64,000 nt of DNA from Phoebastria nigripes (taxonomy: Eukaryota > Chordata > Aves > Procellariiformes > Diomedeidae), in the NCBI GenBank assembly GCA_035582835.1, contig JAYKAV010002585.1, forward strand, positions 347,971 through 411,970, given 5' to 3'. The notes beneath the pieces were generated by a model, which worked only from the letters and a program-made list of their open reading frames with translations, did no database searches and was not told the origin of the DNA. The position numbers were made by a program, and so were the translations under genes. Positions 14,239 to 25,470 of the stretch are shown here, in pieces (positions within the stretch are counted from its first letter, which is position 1; each line of letters opens with the position of its first letter).

Positions 14239-14274
14239 AAAAAAAAAAAAAAAAAAAAAAAAAAAAGAAAAAAA
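14239..14274. repeat. Poly-A tract
   Basis: A run of about 28 A, one G, then seven more A. No retrocopied gene body is recognisable upstream on the + strand and no target-site duplication was found, so it is treated as a simple homopolymer. Length is prone to sequencing error. Confidence 0.85.
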
Positions 14275-15109
14275 TAGTGTACTCCACAACGGATGGGCTA
14301 TGAAATGAAGTATCTACCTCAACCAAGGCCCCTCGGCACAGCAGCGTGGTCCTAGTGATGACTCGAGGCGCTGCAGTGGGACCTGCTGGGGAAGGAAAAG
14401 GGGGTTCCTGTGTGTGCACGCCGTGCACGCCCGGCGGGTACCCCAACAGCACAGCAGAGCCGCACTGGCATCCCCCCTTTCCCCCCTTGCTTGCTGACAG
14501 CAGCTAATGGATGGCGGAGATAAGGATGAAAGCCGATATCTGCAGCGGGTGCCGAGGTGCGGGACTGAATAGAGGGCACCAAATGGAGCTAAATCATAGG
14601 CCAATTTATAGTCTTGATGTCTACAGCTGCGGGGAAGGTTTGAGCTGAGATACTATTGTTTGAATGTCTCTGCAGCTCTTAAGGTTGCAACCTCTCCATT
14701 TGCTGCCTGCCTTAGCTGGGTTTCCTTTTTTTTTTTTTCCCCCCAATTTTAAATTGCTTTCCTGCTGGTGAAAGGCTGACAGCCCCCAAGGCTTAAGTCT
14801 TCTACTGATTTCGGCAGGCGGTGGCGGTTTCTGGGTCCCTGGGCTGCCCAGACCGTGTCCCTCAGCCCTGGCCTGCTCTTTGGGGATGGAGAAGGGTGTT
14901 TGGAGCTGAGTCGGTGGCGTCTCCACCGGTGGGTAATTATCCACTCGGAGCTGAACAGAGCCTGGCAGCTCCCCATGGGCCACAAAGCAGATGTCGGGTG
15001 GCAGTGATTTAAAGCCTCTGTCATCTGGAGACAAGCCGGTGATAATGATTCTCTTTTTATAGACGGGGACTTCGAGGCATGGGAAGATTTAATGGAGGAT
15101 GCTTTGTAA

Positions 15110-15183
15110 AATCAGCTACTTAGCTAAGTTTAGCGAAATCTTAGCCAAATTTACTAAAAATTAGCTAAATTCAGATAAAATCA
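15110..15183. repeat. AT-rich degenerate array with 10-bp period
   Basis: About six consecutive degenerate units follow the pattern TTAGCTAAAT, one of them 11 bases long. They start near 15120, 15130, 15141, 15151, 15161 and 15171, with a possible seventh at 15110. Each unit differs from the pattern at one to four positions, so the array is old or under no constraint to stay identical. Confidence 0.6.
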
Positions 15184-17329
15184 TCAGAGAATTGTCATTC
15201 TTGATGGGGAGAAAGCAGAAATTGGAGGGGAAAGTGAAGAGTTAGCAACATTGATGAAGTTATAACACTGGCTGGTAATTCAGGAGCTTGCCCCTGCCTT
15301 GAGTATGCTGCTGAGTTGCAGTGGGCATCTCACTGGGATGGGTCCTGGGTTGGAAGAAATTAAGGTGGATGATGGAAAGTTATCTGCAGAGAGAGAGAGG
15401 GATTTCACCGGTGGACCTTGCTGCTGCCGAGCTTCTGCGGGGTCGAGCACTTGATGGCTGGCAGCAGGAGGATTTGACACCTGCGTGGCCATCCTCAGCC
15501 ACAGCTTTTATAAGAGGAGGAAAAAGAGATGGCAAAAAAAAGTCTTGTGACTCAAGACGGTCTCTTGCTGGCAAAAAATTGGGGAAAAGCATCACTTGTA
15601 AGGGAGTTGCGTGTAGCTAACCAGTGTGGGTAGGTTTGCATCTTCCTGGCCGGTGTCGGAGGCAAGGTGTCTGGTCAGATGGTTTGGGAATGATTTGTTT
15701 TCTGAGGTTGGGTATGGAGAAAAAACAACGCTGTTGTAGTCCCGTGCCCTTGGAAGTGAAATGTGAGGAAGGAGAGATGAAGAAAAGCCTCTGTGGCTGA
15801 AGGAGGAGGTGAAAGAGGGTAAGATGAAATTCAATTCTGCGAGCCTGGCCGTCGGCCAGGAGGCTGTGGTGAACTTCTGCCGTGTGCCTCGGGATCTGTC
15901 ATGACCAGGAGCACTTAGGAGCTATTTTTCCTACAGCAGAGCTACATCTTTCTGGAGATGTTAAGGTGCCAGAGACAAGATGGATCGTTGCAGATGTACA
16001 AAGGGCTTGGATGTACGTTTTTGCCTTTATCCCAATTTATGTTCGAGATAGTTGTAAGCCCCATGGAAAATTATTCCTGGTAGAGGATCTGTGCTAGTGA
16101 CTTTCTGCCTTTTGGCTTTTCCCAGAGGCAGTCCCAGTGGACTAACCAAGGGGTGTCAGTGTTACTGGCCGGCAGTGGCGAAGCCGGTCCGTGGGGTCAC
16201 TGTCTCCTCCTCCTCTGCTGAGGAAAGCCAGGGAGCTGATGTCCCCTGTGGATCAGGAGGGAATGGAGACGTGGTTTTGTGGACCGTGCATGCCTGACCT
16301 GGCTCTTATCNGCCCATCTATTTTCAGCCCTCAGTGCCAGCAGAGTCGTTGCATCTGAGCGGTACCGATGAAATCAGAGTCAGGTGGGCTGATGCCAGGG
16401 GAGGCCGCGTGGCAGCATCCCTGCCTGCAGNAGCAGGGCTGGGGACCACAAACCGGGACTTAAGGCTAACCCCAGAGCCTGCACCGCTGGGAGGTGAGAA
16501 GGGGATGCAGAGCTGGTTCGGTGAGCAGTGCAGGGGTTTGCCCAGCATCCCCACCTCGCTTCTAGGGCAGGAATTATTGCGGCACTTTCAGGAAAGTGGT
16601 CTTGGACGAAATATCCTTGTGGAGGCAGAAATCTGAATAATCTCTCAGTTTTCAGGCTGCTCTGATAAGCTTTTGATTTCAGAAGTGAGAAACAGGTCAC
16701 GCAGTCTTTTTGCTTCCTCCAAAAAAAACCAACCCCCAAGCCCCCCAAACCCACCCCCTGCCATTAACACCGTGGGTAGGTAGGGCAAGGAAGAAATATT
16801 TCTTTTTTTTCATTTGCTTCATTAAATATTTTATCAAGAAACATTCACCTTGGCCTGCCCAAAAGCACTCAGTTTTAGTTAATGAATTTATTTCTCCCCT
16901 CTGGAAACCCTCCACCGACAGCCGTCCCCCCGCCGGCAGGGCAGACCCCAGCACTGCTGGTTTCGTGGCATCCCCGGGGACGAGCCCAGGCAGCATTTTG
17001 CCATCGGCAGTGTTCTTTTGCAGGTGCGGTGGCCACTCTCGAAGGGACGGGGATGCTGGTGGAGGGTTCGTTTCAGTTTGATAGCTTCTGTGTTGGGTAT
17101 GGGGCTCGGTGTCCCATCCTAACCTTGAGCTTGGTTCCCCCCTCCCCGCGGCTCCTGCGTGCCTGTCGGGAACACAGCGCGGTCGGGGCAGCTCTCATGA
17201 GCGTCGCTCTTTTAGGTTTGTGGGTAATAACGAGCCACAGTGTGAAATAGCAGTTTCTTTTAAAACAGTCTTCTCTACAGAAGTCCCCTTGAATTTAATG
17301 AAGACTTAGAAAGTTGTTCCTGAAATTTT

Positions 17330-17840
17330 TACGCCGGCATATAGATATCCATAAAAGAGCCCTCCTGTAAATGGAACAGAAAGGAAACCATTCATTTTAG
17401 TGTCTGTGCGTTTATGGATTGATTTTTACAGAATCTTATTGGTTTCACTGTCAGTAAATGACACAAGGACTCTATTTCAAACCAGACAATGTCAAGGTAG
17501 GGAGGTGGGCATTAAATATCATCCTACCTGTTGCTGTTCATCTATAGTTCCTGTTTGTGTCTGAGCAGAATATAATTGTGGAGACCAGGAATGCCAAGTC
17601 GATCTCCTTCCAGCTCTTTGGTTAATAAAATCATTAGGAACCAGGATAAGATAAGAGGCTGGCATTACACTGTTTCAACAGCCCATCAGACAGATCTGAT
17701 CATTTTTGTGTAATGCTTTCTTGAAAGCAAAGAAATACTCTCCTGCAGCCGTTACTTGGTGCCTGCTTTTGAAAAAGCGATGATTTATAAACCTCTTCCT
17801 AAATACACAAGTTACATACAATGAAAAAAAACCCGTATAA
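17330..17840. promoter_or_regulatory. Candidate non-coding regulatory island with tandem GATA sites
   Basis: This is an AT-richer, CpG-poor, repeat-free block of about 500 bases set in GC-richer intron. It includes two abutting GATAA motifs (17645-17649 and 17650-17654), the arrangement used by GATA-factor-bound enhancers, and an AT-rich block with TTAATAAAATCATTAGG just before them. It resembles conserved non-coding elements in texture only. No alignment was possible, so enhancer activity is a guess. Confidence 0.25.
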
Positions 17841-20800
17841 ACCACAGACTGCTACTCCTCCCCATAATGCAGACGATTTCTGGATTTTTTTGGCCTCTCC
17901 CTGTGCCAGGTGAAGGACGGAGCATCCTCTCCCTGCCCAGAGGGCTGCTGCCGGCCCGGCTCTACCTGACCGCAGCTGGCACAGCGACGTGTTGCAGCGG
18001 CCGTTTACACTTTACCTTTGCGCGGTGTTCGAGCGGTTGACAGCCAGATGGTTTCATAAATAGCCACGTCTCCTTGGGCCGAGGGTAGCTCACCTTCCAG
18101 TGTCATTACCAGTCTCTCAGATTATTATGAATGAAAACATGCTATTAATGTAATTTCCATTTTTNCCCCCTCCCTATTTAAGCTCCCTGCTTTGTGCATC
18201 TTACTCAGTTTTGGCAGTGCAGTGCTTTGATTTTCATTGATCGATGGTTTTACTTTTCAATTTCAATTGAAAGCTACATTTGGTTTGCAGAACGTGGGGA
18301 CTTTGCAATTAAAACCAAAACCGAGCCACGCACATTGAAGCGAGGCAGGAAAAGCACCAGGCTAACACTTTCAGTATTACTAGGTTTTCTAAGGGTCGCT
18401 CTACAGCCCTGGGAAGAGTGGGCAGATTTGATGCTTCAGATTGAATATGGCTACCCCGGGAGCCGAGGGGATGCTTTAGGGGGCACCTGCGGTGGCCGGT
18501 GTGCCTTGGGGTGCAGAGTGGCATCCTGGTGCTTCACACCCCTCTGGAGGGGACCGACTGATGCCACCCGGCATCACCTCCTCTTCCCCGTGGTCCTGCT
18601 GCAAGCACGGTATGTTACAGACATATTGAAGGGGACATCGGTAGTGCTGGTGGCTGTGATAGGGATGTGGAGCCCGTTGTGAGCAACAGGCATCGCTCAC
18701 GACCAAGGAAGATGCAAGCCCATTCATAAAACGTTTGCGAACCATTAACCACAACCCTGTTATTCACTGCTTGAATTTGTCCCTGCCGCTTGGGCTGCAC
18801 CTTTTGTGGCCCAGCAGCCCTAGGCATAGCCGGAAGCCCTACTTCTCTCTTCCATCCCTGTAGAGCTGATGCCGGTATAAATACAAAGAGGGTGACCCAA
18901 AGAAGATTACAAATATTTCAGATCTGTTTCAATTAGTTTGCCATAGCAATTTAATTCTCCTTTCCACAACTTCCAGCAGGACTAATAGAGAAGAGGAGGT
19001 TCCCTGGGGCTCAAGACGGAGAGGCGTGTGGCACGGCGAGCGGGGGACACTGCTTAGCAGTGGGCATGTCGGTCTCCTGCTTGGGAAAAGCGAATCTGTG
19101 ATGCTTTACTGGACTGTTTAGAAAAGGCAAAATAGTATGAAAGTCATATACATATATGTATGTTTTCCTGTATATAGGTTTTCTGTAGCTGAGAGGGAGG
19201 GAGTTGTTGCCAAGATCAGCGGTGTAGCCTCAGATGCTGCGTGTTATTTAGGGAGCTGATGCTACTGTTTTTCAGCCTCCTGATCACAGACACAGAAATG
19301 TGTCTTAAAGTCATTTCTCCTGTTTCACCTCTGTGGGCTGCCCAGCTTGCCCCTGTGCCGAGGCCGACCTCGTTGCAGTGGAGACTCTGAGGATGTCACT
19401 CCAGAAAGACAAAAGGTCCTTTTTTGGTGGAAGAAAGGAGAGGGACGTTAATAAAAGAGCCTGGCTCTGAGCTTATCCTCTCCCTAGCTCTTACCCTACT
19501 GCTTGCCTCCATCACCCGCTGCATCTTGCAGGCTGTGGAAGGAGACAGCCGTTGGGGTGGACAGTGATGCCCGACCAACAGCCCCGCTGTTCCCCCAGCC
19601 ACNGCAGGCACCTGCCAGCACAGCCTTGCCATGAGTTTTTCCTGCTTTAATATTGAGGAATAGTTTCTGGGAGTGGAGGAGCACGTGGCGCTCTTATTCC
19701 TGGGCAGCCTCGGGCTTCCCTGCTGGTCGGAGCGAGGAGCTCCCCTGCTCTGCCTGGGGACCGGTAAAAGCCTTGGTAAACCAGATCAGCGCTGAGCTCT
19801 CAAAAGTGGTGCAGATGCTTCAAGCTTGCCCTTTTTGCCTTGTGTAATTTATGAGTGCAGCAGAAGCCGGGAGCCGTGTTTGGGGTGGGTTAGTGCCAGG
19901 GCACCTTTAAATTGCAGGGCTTGGCTCCTGTCTATAACAGGATCTGGCTGTAACATCTGTAGCCTAAATTTCAGCCTGTCCCAAGATATTTGAGTCTATT
20001 TGGAGCTGGGATTTTTTTTAAAATTTTTTTTTTTAAGCTTGAATTGGACTGTACCCAAAGAGCTGCTACATATACCTGCAGCTCTGGGGGAGCCCAGCAG
20101 TTGGGCTAACAGCTTATGGCACAGTCCCNGTGGGTTTACATCCCACGGAGAGTTTCTGAGCCACTGTGGGCAAAGCATTTACTGTCTCTGCACTTTAGCT
20201 GTCCCATCAGGATGTGGAGAAGGGATGGGGAGCCCTGGGTGAGGCTGTGCTGCACTCTGGGGGTACGGGGCAGCGGCTGAGGGGAGCTCCCCACGCCAGC
20301 CCCGCTGCTTCGCACTTCCCAACGGGGGAAATATGGCCTGGGAACACGGCAAAAGCTCGCTTTGCCACCTGCTTCACCTGCTCCAAGAGTTAAAAGCAGC
20401 TTGGTGGCTCCCCGTGTAAGGCTGCAATGAAAATTATGCTTAAAGCAGGGCTAAAATCCCTTTTCTTTTGCCCTTTAATTATTTAATTTATTTTCTGTAT
20501 TTAACGCAGTTGCTCTTTGTGAGCCAACTGAATTTTTCTGTAATATTTTTTGCTCAAATATTTATCCATGTTGGTGGAGGGAACATTTTAAAATGAGCCT
20601 CGCAGAGCTCGCCCTAGATGCCCTAGTGTTTCCTCTGGCTTTTCCCGCTATTGAGCTGGAGCGGTTACTCGCTTCACATTTCCCACGTGTTTTCCCTGCT
20701 GCTTCCAATACAGATAAAATGTTAAATCAAAGCTCGAAGAAGAATTTTAATTTTATTCTCTGTGTTCACCACTTTTGTCTCGGAAAGTAAGGGGCCGGTG

Positions 20801-22315
20801 GGATTAGGCTGGTGCCGGTGGCAGAGCCCCGCTCCGGTAGCGCTGGCTGCCCATTCCCGTTCAGCATCGCTGGTGCCAGGCAGGGGGTGAGGGATAAGCC
20901 AAAGCGAGCCCGCCGGAGCTCAGCTGTGGCGCTGGAAATAGCAGAGCCCTCGCCAAATGCCTTGTGGTTTTGTTTCCCATCTCGATGGGGAAGAACATCT
21001 TGTCCTGATGTACCTTGCTCCCACAACCCCTGTGCCTTTTAGCAGCCTGGACTCATATTTTAGAATAATGAGGTTTTTGCTGCTTGTCTTTTTGGAGTTA
21101 TTTAAGTAGCGAGGCAGAGGACAGGACTGTTGAACAGCCTCTCCTGGGTGACTTATGCTTGGGTTTTACCATGCTGCCGGCGGAGGTGAGTGATGCTCGG
21201 GGAGCGCAGCCAGCCCCATAGCAAGCACTGAGGGCTGGGGCACAGTGGGCAGGTCGGTTGCGTTGCTGGTGAACCATGGATGGTCAAGGGGCGAGGGCAA
21301 GCAGGGTGCTGCCATGTGAATCCCCGGCAAATCCTGCCTGCCGTTTGCTCCCTGCCGACTCGGGGAGAAGGCTGTACAACTGGAAGTGGTGCAGAGAGGG
21401 GGGACATGGGGTGATGGAGGCTTTGGGATGGCTTCTCTGCGAGAAGTAGGCTTGGGCTACCTAACCTGGGATGGAGGAGGGTGGGTTGTGTTGGAGATCT
21501 GGAAAATAGTTAATGGCCGAGAAAGAGTGGATAGGAAATACCTCTTGTCTTTCCCAGACAAAAGCTGGGGTCATCAAAGGAAGCTGGCAGGGGGCAAGTT
21601 CAATGCGGATGGATGCAAGGTTGTGACAGCATCTTCTTAGGTGCTGAAGGCCTGCGTGGGTTCAGCAGTGACTGGACAGACCTGTGGCAGAAAGGTCCGC
21701 GCAGGCATTAAACGTGATGATGGGAGCATACTGGCAGCAGCAGGGTGCTCAGAGAGGTGTCCCTGTGCTCACTCACCCGTAGTTTTCCCCAGGTCTTTGC
21801 TGTCGAGACTCCCATCAGAGATGCGAGTATTTAGGCAGATGTGACCCAGCACCGCTGCCTTTCTGAGCAGCCCTTCTGTGCGTGGCTGTCACCCTGCTCC
21901 CCGGGGGCCGGATTTCCCGCTCCATGCCCCAGCGCATCCCCGTGGCAGCTGTAGCAGTTCAGCTTGGAGGCTCTTTGCAGGGAAGGGTGTGTGTAAATGA
22001 GCAGGAAAAACATGGCATGGATGCATATATATGTGTATACACTGATATATTTCATTTACCACNTCCCTGTAAGAAAACTGGGCTGCGGAAAGCTGGGGCT
22101 GGGTGTGGGAATGAGCAGCTTGGCAGGGCTGTGAGCATGCTGCTCCTTTCCACCTGGGCAGGAGCGAAGTCTGCCACAGGGCCAGACGGGGACTGAAACC
22201 CTCGTCCCTCCCCTGCCGCTCTGCGCCGCTTTGGCTGGCTGTGTTACACTGCACTGGGTCTGCGCGGTGACTTCAAGCAGGAAATACCAACCCCTGGACA
22301 GGCGCTGCCGTGCAT

Positions 22316-22363
22316 GCCCTGCCTGCACCGTGCCCTGCCTGCACCGTGCCCTGCCTGCACCTC
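22316..22363. repeat. Three-copy 16-bp tandem repeat
   Basis: Two identical 16-base units (GCCCTGCCTGCACCGT) are followed by a third differing only at its last two bases, and a decayed partial copy follows. This is a small GC-rich minisatellite. Confidence 0.85.
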
Positions 22364-25300
22364 ATCCTGCCTGATGCTGCTTGCTGGGCAGAGAACCCCG
22401 GAGCAGGTCAGAAGTTGGCAGAGAGGAGGAAGCCTTTTAAAATAACTTGTTTCCTTTAGTATCACTCGATTTTTGGGTTTTTTTTTTCCCCTTTATTTTT
22501 CCAGGCTCCTCTGAACACCATGCTTCCCAGCTTGGTTTTAGAGCTGGGCGGTACAATGGGGTACAACCGCAGCAGCTGTGCCTGGCTGGGATGAGACCCC
22601 CGGCCGACACGGGGAGCTGGGCAGATGCTGCCGGTGCCTGTCCGGGGCAGGGAGGAGGGTGCACCCCTGCCGCCGGGGCTGCCGTGCATCCTCCTCTGAA
22701 GCATTAAGCGGTGTTAAAGACAGCTTACCAAGGACCGACCATAGCACAGCACAGACCATTAGTCTTGCTGAGTACGGCTATGATCATACTTAGTGCTGCC
22801 TTCCTATCTCTCGTTGCTGAACTGTAGAGCACTTTGCAGCAATTAATTCAGCATGAGACTCTAAGTGAGCATTATTGCCCCTATTTTAGAGCAGACATAA
22901 AGGTCGCTGGCAGACCAAGAGCAGAAACTCTCTGCCATACAGACGTTCACCAGCCCAGCTGTCACAAGCCACCTCCCGCTTGGCCTTCTTTTGTCTCGGC
23001 ACTTTTTTAGGTCCATTTTGTTGCCCTTGAGATGTCGTTCCTTCAGCTGCAAAAAGGGAGGATGCATTCAAATGCTCAGCTGTATCCGGTAGTTCGGGAT
23101 TAAAACTCTCTTTGCCTGTATACGAGAAAAAATCTTGGCTTGTGTAACCAGTTATTTCTGGTGCGTCTCTCCAGGCACCTGTGTTGATGTGGGCAGCAGC
23201 AGCATATGCTGCTAGCTGCAGAGGGACCAGTCCCATCACCATCTGCACTCAGGCTTGCTGGGGCTGTGGCGGGCGTTGCAGCTGGGGCTCTGCGTCCCTG
23301 CCTTTCCCGGGGCCGTGCATGAGCGGGTGGCAGGTCATCCAGCTCAGAGCTGGGAGCCTGCGGTGGTGTGGCCAGAGCGTTTCATGTCTCGTGAGTTTCT
23401 TCTCCTTTGGGCAATGAGAGCGGAAAGAGTATGAAAATGCTCAGCTGGGGCTTGTGCTCTGGAGGTGCCTTTACAAGCAGTAAAGCAAATATAAAAGCAG
23501 TCAGGTGGGGTTTTTTTAGGGCCATCAGGACCAGTGCTGGTTGAGATGCTCAAGCCTGCCTGCCCCGCGGCTGGTAAGACGTCTGCATTGACTGCTGTGT
23601 TTTCGGGAAGGGTCTGTGGAGTAGCACGTCCGCTCCTCGGCAGATCTTCTCCATCCAGAGGGTTTCTGCTCCTCACCCTTCCTTCCACGAGGTGGTGTGG
23701 CTTTTGCTTGCTCTGGTGTGCCTATCAAAGCCTGAGCATACCCCTGAGCTCTTTGTATCGCCATCTTCTCCCCTCCGCTTGAAGGCATGCCGTGGCTGGT
23801 GCCAAGGGCTCGGGGAGCAAGGGGAGGTAGAAGCATGCCTGTGGCTGGGAGCAGAAAGCTGCTGAGGGATGTAGGAGGATGTGAGGGTGGAGAAATGAGC
23901 CAGTGGATGCCCAGCATTAAGGGAAACAGCATCACCAATTTGGGGCTTGTCTCCACGTGCTTTCAGGACCATCCAGGCAACAAAAGGCTTTTGTTTCATC
24001 TCCAGTTATGCAGACCCATGCAGGGGTGGTGCGAGAGACTTCCCTCCGGCCGTGGAGAGCCTCCCTGCTGCGTCCACTCCCCATCTCCCTTGGTTTCCAC
24101 CTGGCTGGAGACGTGGCTCCTCTGCAAGGAGAGTTCCTTCCCCCTGTAGCCACGGGTCATCGGGCACTGTAGTAGTATATCCAAACCTGTGGGCAGAAGA
24201 GTTTCCGCCATCTCATTTCCCTCTGGCTGGGAAGACTGGCTCCTCATTTCTTTGCAGCTACTGTCAGCAGCAAATGCAACCTCATTTGTGTTATCCCACG
24301 TCTGATCCCACCTAATCCTTAATGCAGTGCTGCCAGCAAGGGGTGCATGTCGCTGCGGCAGCAAGGGGGATCAAAGGCGTGCGGGACGGGCTGTGGCCCA
24401 GCTGGGCGGTGGGGCTGCCTAAAAGTGGGTCCAGCCTCTGCTCTCTGCTCCTTGCGTCGTGTGGGGCTTCCCCTCTCCCCACTGCAGCTTTCTGAGAGCA
24501 GGGACCTTCGCCTTCAGTAGATATTGCACAGCTTCTGGTGGAGCTAATGTGTTCACCTGGCACAGAATGCTCTTTGTTGAAGAGAGCATGAGGCTGTTTT
24601 GGTGCTTGACTCTTTGAGTTTGGAGGTCCTGGAGGTGTTGCCTTGTTTCTGGTAGACAGGTGGGCAAGCCTTTGGTGGTGACACATCNGTGCTGCTATGG
24701 CCAACGAATGGAGCATGTGTTGACTTGCCACCCAACTGTGCTGCGAGAAGCTGTACCATGCATGCAGCTACCACCCGCCTCCAAGCCCGATGCTGCCAAA
24801 GCATCAAGAGCCAACAGAATTACGGGGGCTTATTTCTGCCTTGATTTGAGCCCTGCCACTGGCATGTATCATGCTCGCTCTGCTTGCCCACGTGCATGGT
24901 GCCTCCTCACATCATGCGCTAATACAAAATGCCATCTTCAGGAGTGCTTTGCTGTCTGCATTGAAGAGGATGAGGTTTTGGGGTTTGATGTGTTGAGGTA
25001 CATAGCAAGGCTTGCTGCCTGTGGGTGTGGGTTAGTCACGGTGTGTGGAGTCGTGGTGGAGCTGGGCAGGAGCGTGCCGGGAGCAGTTAGCTGTACTGCC
25101 TCGCTGCAGCAGAGGAAAACTCCTCCGGCGTCAGCCAAGGGGGCTGGTGCATGCCCAAGCAGGAGCTGCCCATCAAGACTTCCATGCTACGTTTTCATGA
25201 CTGATGACTCCAAAAATCCTCTTTTCCTTATTGCAATGGAACGTGTGTGTATGTGTGAGAGAGAATCAGTGCCAAACACAGATTTAATTTTTTTTCTGAT

Positions 25301-25404
25301 AATAACACCAAAGCTTGGTGCCTGGTTGCTGGTTTCCATCCAGATCTCCATGCTCTCGGGAGGTGTTTTGAGGTTGCTGCATCAGGTGACTTAGCAGTGG
25401 GTTT

Positions 25405-25470
25405 GGTTTTTATTTTTATTTTGAGTGGGTGGTTTGTTTTTTTGTTTTTGTTTTTGTTTTTTTTTTTTTT
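25405..25470. repeat. T-rich low-complexity tract with GTTTTT units
   Basis: This is a T-rich stretch with repeated G plus five or more T units near 25435-25455, ending in an uninterrupted T run of about 14. Simple sequence with no gene content. Confidence 0.8.

Noticed and set aside
13909..14274. Possible retrocopied gene ending in the long poly-A tract
   Set aside because: The upstream sequence has no recognisable coding or RNA-derived body and no flanking target duplication. A simple homopolymer is the simpler explanation.
24660..25394. 244-codon open frame on the + strand
   Set aside because: No domain, signal peptide or family resemblance. It contains an N and low-complexity stretches, and there is no splice or promoter context.
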